Assembly: GCA_900753295.1 (NCBI GenBank)
Contig: CAADYQ010000128.1
Location: forward strand, 1 to 12,388
Length of the DNA stretch: 12,388 nucleotides
Origin: Clostridia bacterium
Lineage (GTDB): Bacteria; Bacillota; Clostridia; Oscillospirales; CAG-272
Direction of reading: 5' to 3'
Shown here piece by piece: positions 7,567 to 12,388 of the stretch. The first letter of the stretch is position 1; each line of letters opens with the position of its first letter. The notes under the pieces were generated by a model. The model worked only from the letters and a program-made list of their open reading frames with translations, searched no databases and was not told the DNA's origin. A program made the position numbers and the translations under genes.

Positions 7567-8409
7567 TCATTTGAGCGACGACTTGTACTGTCCCGGCGTT
7601 ATGCCGAAATGCGTGCGGAATGCCTGTATGAAATAGCTCTCGCCCGAAAAGCCGCTGGCGTATGCGACCGCCGCCACGCTTCCCTCCCCCGACGCCAGAA
7701 GGCGGCGCGCGTTGGCAAGGCGCAGCTGTATCAGATACTGCTTTACCGAATATCCCGTTACGCGGCGGAAATCGGAGTTGAATTTTGACACGCTGACAAA
7801 AAATCTTTCGGCAAGATCGGAGGAATTTATCTCAGACGCCGCGTTTGCGGTAATAAAGGCTATCGCGTCAAAAATATAATCCGAATGACTGCTCATGCGT
7901 GTAACGTTGTCGCCTGCGGCAAGCGGCGCAATGAGGTCTATGAGGCAAAGCAGCAAAAGCTTCATCTGCATCATATCGCCGGAATGCGCGCGCATAAGCG
8001 AAAGATAGGGCAGAAAACGTTCAAGCCCGTCCAGGCCGAGCGGGATGACGAGGCAGTCGCCGCTGATGATGCCGCGCCGGGTGACCGACTCGGGGAATTC
8101 CGCAAGGCTTACGGCGTCAAAAAAGACGACCGAGCTTGAATACCCCTGCGCCGATGTTGAGACCGCCGTCGTGCTGTGGTAGCTCCCGCCGCGGTGCATC
8201 ACGCATGCGGGACAGCTCACGCGGCACACCGAGCCGTTGGAGAATATCTCGCACTCGGCGTCTGTGGTTATAAAAAGGATCTCGTTATGGTCGTGCATAT
8301 GTATATGCGCCTGGTGGAAGCGGCTCCGCGCCAGCTCCTCGTAGGCTATGTGGCTGTCCTTGGGCAGATATTTGAATATAGGGTTTCGGTTTAACATATG
8401 GTCATTCAT
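7567..8409 (-). CDS. AraC-family transcriptional regulator
   Basis: A 280-residue regulator. The N-terminal half is a cupin-like sensor domain opening with a histidine-rich HIHMHDHNEILFI (35-47), the usual start of AraC sugar-sensing domains. The C-terminal roughly 100 residues form the AraC double helix-turn-helix: SSDLAERFFVSVSKFNSDF (196-214) for the first helix pair, VAAVAYASGFSGESYFIQAF (245-264) for the second, ending in the family signature FRTHFGITPGQY (264-275). ATG at 8409 has AAAGGGGG 6 nt upstream; a second in-frame ATG four codons later is less well placed. It is divergent from the solute-binding protein gene over a 199-nt intergenic region and is followed by MBL-1, so both flanking units are natural targets. 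The inducer is unknown; many Firmicutes relatives respond to sugars. Confidence 0.94.
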   Translation of the reverse strand: MNDHMLNRNPIFKYLPKDSHIAYEELARSRFHQAHIHMHDHNEILFITTDAECEIFSNGSVCRVSCPACVMHRGGSYHSTTAVSTSAQGYSSSVVFFDAVSLAEFPESVTRRGIISGDCLVIPLGLDGLERFLPYLSLMRAHSGDMMQMKLLLLCLIDLIAPLAAGDNVTRMSSHSDYIFDAIAFITANAASEINSSDLAERFFVSVSKFNSDFRRVTGYSVKQYLIQLRLANARRLLASGEGSVAAVAYASGFSGESYFIQAFRTHFGITPGQYKSSLK

Positions 8410-8428
8410 GGCGCACCCCCTTTAACGC

Positions 8429-8457
8429 ATTTTATCACAAAAGGATCGTCCGGTCAA
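8429..8457 (-). promoter_or_regulatory. Promoter of the AraC-family gene
   Basis: On the minus strand, TTGACC (8457-8452), a 17-nt spacer and TAAAAT (8434-8429) with TGA before it. The decamer TGATAAAATG at this -10 is identical to the one in front of the divergent solute-binding protein gene. The short leader carries the AAAGGGGG ribosome binding site. Confidence 0.8.
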
Positions 8458-8487
8458 TGCCTGCGCAATAAAAAATATAAATAAATA

Positions 8488-8499
8488 ATCAAAATTGAT
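8488..8499. promoter_or_regulatory. Inverted repeat in the divergent regulatory region, candidate operator
   Basis: ATCAA and TTGAT separated by AA, in the AT-rich middle of the intergenic region, about 30 bp beyond the AraC-gene -35 and about 65 bp upstream of the binding-protein -10. The location suits a regulator site, but AraC proteins usually bind direct repeats and the half-sites are short, so this is tentative. Confidence 0.3.
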
Positions 8500-8560
8500 G
8501 AAAATCAGACCCCGAACGGCTCCTTTTTGTCAATTTTTTATATGAAAAAACCGCATTTAA

Positions 8561-8569
8561 TGATAAAAT
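8561..8569 (+). promoter_or_regulatory. Extended -10 promoter element for the solute-binding protein/MBL-2 operon
   Basis: TGATAAAAT, an extended -10, 39 nt before the ATG. At the proper spacing upstream (8541-8546, TATGAA) there is no recognisable -35. A promoter of this kind is often dependent on an activator, and the divergent AraC regulator is the obvious candidate. The TTGTCA at 8527-8532 is too far upstream to serve as its -35. Confidence 0.55.
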
Positions 8570-8608
8570 GAAAACGCCATAATAATTCGGTCCGAAAGGA
8601 AGAACGCC

Positions 8609-10138
8609 ATGAAAAACAGTTTTAAAGCCAAGTTCCTTGCTTCAGCCATTGCAGCGCTGATGATGATCGTACCGCTTGCCGCGTGCAGTAAGCCGGACGG
8701 CGGAAGCACGGGGACCGACACGCCGCCGGTAGCTGTCGCCTCGACCGCCGCACCCGCCGCGACCGATCCCGTTGACTCGGACGGCTACCGCCTTGACAAC
8801 ATTCCTTCTACGCTCGATTTCGGCGGCGAGACCGTAACGGTGCTCTATTGGAAGGATTCCTTCTGCGACGAATTTACCGCCGAGGCGGGAAGCGCTGACA
8901 TCACCCTTGACGCGATATACCGCCGCAACAGCGTTGTTGCCGAACGCCTGGGTATAAAATACGACTGGGTGGGCATAAAGGGCAATAACTCCAACCGTAA
9001 CAATTACATAAGCACCGCCGAGAACAGCATAAAGACCGATACGCGCGCCTACGACATTCTTGCGGGTTACAGCATGTGCATTGCCAACCTTTCGGCATCC
9101 GGCTTTTTGCGCGACCTCAACACCGTGAACCACATCGACACCTCTATGCCCTGGTGGCCGGAGCGCCTTGTCAGCGAGGCGACGGTAGGCGGCAGTCTTT
9201 ACTTTGCCTCGGGAGACATCTCCACAAATATGCTCTGGAGCATGCTCTTCATTATATACAACAAGGACCTTATGAGCGCGCTGAACATCAAAGAGGACAT
9301 GAACGGGCTTGTGGAGGACAAAAAGTGGACTCTTTCAAAGCTTGAGGAAATGTGCCGCGACGTTTACGCCGACAACGACGGCGTGGCGGGCAAATCGGAC
9401 GGCGACCGCTTTGGACTTATGACGAGCAATGTTTACAGCGACGCGTTCTTCTTCGGGTGCAGTCTGCATACCGTTGAGCCGAACGATCAGGGAAAGCCCG
9501 TGATATCCGATTCCTTCGGAAGCGAAAAGACACACGACGTTATAGTACGTCTTTTGAACCTCTTTGACAGCCAGGATGCTCAGCTTTACACCAAGAACTA
9601 CGCAAGCACAACGCAGTTCACGCAGGGCAACTCGCTGTTTGAGGTGCGCCAGCCGCTTTACATACGCAAAACGGTAGCGCCCACACAAACAAACTTCGGC
9701 GTTCTCCCCATGCCGCTTTACAACGAGGATCAGGAAAGCTACGTCACGACCATAGGCTTCACCTACACGCTTTACGCCATCCCGCGCGACACCGAAAAGG
9801 TCGATGCCGCTGCCGCGGCGATAGAATGCCAGGCATCCGAGGCGTACCGCAAGACCACCCCGGCAATATTTGAGGTCTGCCTTAAGGTAAAATACGCCTC
9901 TGACTTCGAATCCGGACGTATGTTTGACATCATACGCGACGGCGTTACCTTTGACCTTGGCAGAATATTCTGTCTTGACTTTTCAAGCGGCTCGACAAAA
10001 TACGCCACCTACAACCTCTTCCGCCACTCGCTCGTAAACAAAAAGCCGGAATGGGCATCGACCTACGCCGCCGAAAAGCCGGCGCTTGAGAGCGACCTGG
10101 CAAGGATCCTTGACGCTTTTGAAAACATCAAAAAGTAA
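8609..10138 (+). CDS. Extracellular solute-binding lipoprotein (ABC sugar-binding-protein type)
   Basis: A 509-residue lipoprotein: signal peptide with lipobox LAAC (C26), then a Gly/Thr/Ala/Pro linker to about residue 55. The mature part looks like the large family 1 solute-binding proteins of Clostridia: FGGETVTVLYW (71-81), IYRRNSVVAERLGI (103-116), AYDILAGYS (147-155), KKWTLSKLEEM (238-248) and YNEDQESYVTTIGF in the second lobe. DNDGVAGKSDGD (255-266) resembles an EF-hand/dockerin-like acidic loop and may bind calcium. By family it would capture a sugar or oligosaccharide for an ABC importer, but no permease or ATPase gene is adjacent. ATG at 8609 is preceded by AAAGGA 8 nt away. Its stop overlaps the MBL-2 start (TAATG), so the two are translated together. 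The ligand cannot be told from sequence. Confidence 0.88.
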   Translation: MKNSFKAKFLASAIAALMMIVPLAACSKPDGGSTGTDTPPVAVASTAAPAATDPVDSDGYRLDNIPSTLDFGGETVTVLYWKDSFCDEFTAEAGSADITLDAIYRRNSVVAERLGIKYDWVGIKGNNSNRNNYISTAENSIKTDTRAYDILAGYSMCIANLSASGFLRDLNTVNHIDTSMPWWPERLVSEATVGGSLYFASGDISTNMLWSMLFIIYNKDLMSALNIKEDMNGLVEDKKWTLSKLEEMCRDVYADNDGVAGKSDGDRFGLMTSNVYSDAFFFGCSLHTVEPNDQGKPVISDSFGSEKTHDVIVRLLNLFDSQDAQLYTKNYASTTQFTQGNSLFEVRQPLYIRKTVAPTQTNFGVLPMPLYNEDQESYVTTIGFTYTLYAIPRDTEKVDAAAAAIECQASEAYRKTTPAIFEVCLKVKYASDFESGRMFDIIRDGVTFDLGRIFCLDFSSGSTKYATYNLFRHSLVNKKPEWASTYAAEKPALESDLARILDAFENIKK

Positions 10139-11892
10139 TGGATAATAAGATCGTAAGAGCCGCCGCGCGCGCCGCCCTTGCCCTGCTTGCAGCGGCTCTG
10201 ATATGTATCCTTTCAGCCTGCACCCCGGAGGTGCCGGGCAATATCACGACCGAAGCTCCCGCCACATCCTCAGCGCCGCGGGAGCTTGAGGTCGTATCGG
10301 GCGGCAAAGCGATATACCGTGTGGTCTACCGCGAGGGCGGCACCGCCGCCGAGCTTGAAGCGGCACGCGCCGTGGCAAAAACCCTTGGGCGCATCTGCTC
10401 CGCCGAGGTGACGCTTGCCAGCGATATACTTATGCCCGGTCAGGAATATCCCGCCGAGGGCTATGACATCCTTGTAGGCTACACGGGATATCCCGAGAGC
10501 CGCCGCGCATATGAAGAGCTGAGCTACGGCTCGTACAGCGTATCGGCGGACGGCGGACGGATAGTCCTTGCCGCCCGCGGCGACAACGAAATATCCCGCA
10601 CGACAGATGAATTTCTCTCGCTGCTGACCGTCACCGGGAAGGGCGACGAATGCCGCGTCGTATTCCCCTCCGACGCCGTGCGCCGCGGCACGCTGTCGGA
10701 TGAAGCGGCGGCTCTGCCCATGATATCGGGCGGCGAGTACGACAGCGTTTACAGCACCGGCGACGGCGCTTACATGGTCGTTGTAAAAAAAGCGGATGCG
10801 GACATTTCCACCGCCTACCTCGCCGCGCTTGCCGAGGCGGGCTTTGAGGAACGCATACGCCACACCGACGAAAAGAATGTCTTTTGCTCATTTGAAGGCA
10901 AGGGACTTACCGTTTACACCGCCTTTTGCGACAAAACGCTACGCGTTATAGTGCAAAAGGGCAGCCTATCCGACATAATGTTCCCGGACCGCGCCCCCGC
11001 CGCGGGCAGCACCGAGCCGCTCGTTTCGTTTGTCGGTCTTGCCTATGACACAAAAAACAACGGTTCGCTGTACAAAAACGGGCTTTCGCTTATCTGGCGG
11101 CTCTCGGACGGCAGCTTTATGATAGCGGACGGCGGAGGTCAGAACGCCACGCACGCAAAGCTGGTGTACGACGAGCTTTGCCGCCTTGCGCCGGACAAAA
11201 ACAACATCCGCATATCCGCGTGGTTTATCACGCACGCGCACATCGACCACGCCGGCGTGTTCCATATGTTCACCCAAAACTACCGCGACCGTGTGAAGCT
11301 CGACCGCCTGATATGCAATATCCCCACAAACGCATATCTTCAGGGACTGACCGACGATTCGACCGAAAGCAGCGCGGTGGCAATGTCGGACACGATACAC
11401 AGCGATATAAAAAAATGGCAGGGGCTTGAGGTCATAAAGGCTCATCCCGGACATAAATATTACATTGCCGGAGCCGAAATAGCGGTCTATACCACCGCCG
11501 ATATGCTTTACCCCGCGCTTGAAGCGACCACGGCAAACAGTACCTCTGTCGTGTTCGGCGTGACCGTGGACGGCAAAAAGCTGCTCGTTACCGGAGATGC
11601 CGGAGCGGACGCCTGCGGAGCCGCAGTCGCCGTTTGGGGACGCGCGCTAAAAAGCGATGCCATGACGGTGATACACCACGGACTTCGCGGCGCGACGACG
11701 CAGTTCTATTCGTTCGTGAACCCTGAGACCGTGCTCTGGCCCTCTGCGCTCGTATTATTTGAGGACACACGCTCGCGCTCCTACAACGCATATCTTCTGA
11801 ACTCACTTGCGGTAAAATACAGCTATGTTGCAGACAATAAAATATACACCTTTGCCGCCAAAGACCTGACAAAACCCGTTGAAGAACGGTAA
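10138..11892 (+). CDS. MBL-fold lipoprotein with ComEC-like metallohydrolase domain (MBL-2)
   Basis: A 584-residue surface lipoprotein, paralogue of MBL-1 with the same domain order. Lipobox LSAC (C28) and a Thr/Ser/Pro-rich linker are followed by the N-terminal alpha/beta domain with ILMPGQE (97-103) and YDILVGYTGYPES (109-121), a middle domain at about 195-275, and an MBL domain with DGG (331-333), HAHIDH (366-371), HPG (436-438), GD (486-487) and HHG (513-515). Every metal-ligand motif of MBL-1 is present, and both proteins share an LWP...NAY block near the C-terminus (533-552 here). It differs from MBL-1 in a shorter C-terminus and in HAHIDH for HSHGDH. The ATG shares its A with the TAA stop of the solute-binding protein gene and has no strong ribosome binding site of its own, which points to translational coupling. 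It is probably an outer-face hydrolase cooperating with the binding protein; the substrate is unknown. Confidence 0.9.
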   Translation: MDNKIVRAAARAALALLAAALICILSACTPEVPGNITTEAPATSSAPRELEVVSGGKAIYRVVYREGGTAAELEAARAVAKTLGRICSAEVTLASDILMPGQEYPAEGYDILVGYTGYPESRRAYEELSYGSYSVSADGGRIVLAARGDNEISRTTDEFLSLLTVTGKGDECRVVFPSDAVRRGTLSDEAAALPMISGGEYDSVYSTGDGAYMVVVKKADADISTAYLAALAEAGFEERIRHTDEKNVFCSFEGKGLTVYTAFCDKTLRVIVQKGSLSDIMFPDRAPAAGSTEPLVSFVGLAYDTKNNGSLYKNGLSLIWRLSDGSFMIADGGGQNATHAKLVYDELCRLAPDKNNIRISAWFITHAHIDHAGVFHMFTQNYRDRVKLDRLICNIPTNAYLQGLTDDSTESSAVAMSDTIHSDIKKWQGLEVIKAHPGHKYYIAGAEIAVYTTADMLYPALEATTANSTSVVFGVTVDGKKLLVTGDAGADACGAAVAVWGRALKSDAMTVIHHGLRGATTQFYSFVNPETVLWPSALVLFEDTRSRSYNAYLLNSLAVKYSYVADNKIYTFAAKDLTKPVEER

Positions 11893-11901
11893 ATAACAAC
11901 A

Positions 11902-11926
11902 AAATGCCGGTCCCAGACCGGCATTT
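11902..11926. terminator. Hairpin, terminator of the FtsX gene on the minus strand
   Basis: Perfect 11-bp arms (AAATGCCGGTC and its complement) with a CCA loop. Read on the minus strand, the stem runs into TTTTGTTGTTATTT, a good U-rich tail, so it most likely terminates the permease transcript. On the plus strand there is only ATTTC after it, so for MBL-2 it is the first of two tandem stems. Confidence 0.75.
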
Positions 11927-11930
11927 CACC

Positions 11931-11967
11931 GGGCGCCTCAAAGCTCAATTTGCACTTTGAGGCGCCC
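11931..11967 (+). terminator. Rho-independent terminator of the solute-binding protein/MBL-2 operon
   Basis: A 13-bp stem (GGGCGCCTCAAAG and its complement) with an 11-nt loop. It can be extended by CC/GG across one bulged C and is followed by CTTTTTAT. It lies 38 nt after the MBL-2 stop, and its T-tract ends on the stop codon of the convergent permease gene. Confidence 0.88.
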
Positions 11968-11974
11968 CGGCTTT

Positions 11975-12388
11975 TTATACATTTTCCATTCTTATCTCAT
12001 CGGCGGTATTCCCCCGCATAATGCGGTCGAATGCCGCCTTTTCGGTCACAAGAAGTATTAAAAACACCACCGCCGCGGCACACACGGCTTCAATCCACGG
12101 CATCACTACCGTTGTATCAGGCAAAAAATATCCCAACACCGCCAGCACGCCAAACGACAGCGCGACCGCAGGCAGCACCGCCTTTGACGAATAACCCAGC
12201 GACTCTATGATGCGCAGCCGGCGGAAGTCCTTGCCGGACATTCCGAGCGAACGCAGGACGGCAAAGTCACGCGTCCGCAGAGTCACGCCGGACGAAACGG
12301 TATTCATCACGTTTGCCACAGTGACCAGCGCCATAAGCAGTGTCAGCCCATAGCTCAGCACCTGCGCTATCACGATGCGGCTCCTGCC
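11975..12388 (-). CDS. FtsX-like ABC transporter permease, C-terminal part (cut by window edge)
   Basis: The 137 C-terminal residues of a membrane protein; the frame is open to the right edge, so the GTG at 12373 should not be taken as the start. Three hydrophobic segments (roughly IVIAQVLSYGLTLLMALVTV, AVLPAVALSFGVLAVLGYFL and WIEAVCAAAVVFLILLVT) and the loop RTRDFAVLRSLGMSGKDFRR between the first two are typical of the C-terminal FtsX domain of MacB-like permeases. In that family the first of these loops contacts the ATPase. Such permeases work in antimicrobial-peptide resistance, lipoprotein handling or cell-wall hydrolase control; which applies here cannot be seen. It is convergent with MBL-2 and separated from it by two hairpins, so it belongs to a different transcription unit. 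Confidence 0.9.
   Translation of the reverse strand, partial: GRSRIVIAQVLSYGLTLLMALVTVANVMNTVSSGVTLRTRDFAVLRSLGMSGKDFRRLRIIESLGYSSKAVLPAVALSFGVLAVLGYFLPDTTVVMPWIEAVCAAAVVFLILLVTEKAAFDRIMRGNTADEIRMENV

Noticed and set aside
8528..8533. Perfect minus-strand TTGACA as a second promoter for the AraC gene
   Set aside because: At 16-18 nt downstream the sequence gives GGTCTG, GTCTGA or TCTGAT, none a plausible -10; the promoter at 8429-8457 is much better.
10270..10863. Minus-strand ORF of 197 codons inside MBL-2
   Set aside because: Shadow ORF: it covers the well-supported MBL-2 frame and has no promoter, ribosome binding site or family resemblance.
11975..12373. Treating the permease fragment as a complete small protein starting at GTG 12373
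   Set aside because: The frame remains open to the window edge, there is no ribosome binding site before the GTG, and the residues are the C-terminal end of a larger FtsX-type permease.

Overview
The window looks like chromosomal DNA from a Gram-positive, Clostridia-type bacterium, most likely an Oscillospiraceae/Ruminococcaceae-like gut anaerobe. I infer this from GC-rich genes separated by AT-rich intergenic stretches, strong purine-rich ribosome binding sites, lipoprotein signal peptides, a class II (Firmicutes-type) GalT, a DUF1846 protein and a YhaO/YhaN-like nuclease pair. No species can be named from the sequence. I see no RNA gene, transposon, CRISPR array or phage gene.

Layout. (1) 1-3868, minus strand: a three-gene operon with a good promoter: class II galT, then an SbcD/YhaO-like metallophosphoesterase, then an SbcC/YhaN-like coiled-coil ATPase that runs off the left edge. 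(2) 3869-4003: a divergent intergenic region with a small hairpin. (3) 4004-5653: a DUF1846 gene with its own promoter, ending in a 45-bp perfect palindrome that also ends the convergent gene. (4) 5665-11967: a cell-surface block. A metallo-beta-lactamase (MBL)-fold lipoprotein (MBL-1) and an AraC-family regulator lie on the minus strand. Divergent from them are an extracellular solute-binding lipoprotein and a second MBL-fold lipoprotein (MBL-2), translationally coupled by a TAATG overlap. (5) 11975-12388: the C-terminal end of an FtsX-like ABC permease, convergent with the block and separated from it by two hairpins.

How the genes may work together. The surface block is the most interesting part. 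Its two MBL proteins share the same layout (lipobox, an N-terminal alpha/beta domain with a Y[D/E]ILVG signature, a middle domain, a ComEC-like MBL domain with all metal ligands). They flank an AraC regulator and a solute-binding protein that has no permease genes beside it. An inferred reading is an AraC-controlled surface module in which one lipoprotein binds a ligand and MBL hydrolases act on it or on a related extracellular substrate. The substrate cannot be told from sequence. Four of the five promoters recognised carry an extended -10 (TGATAWAAT). The one in front of the binding protein lacks a recognisable -35, which fits activator dependence.
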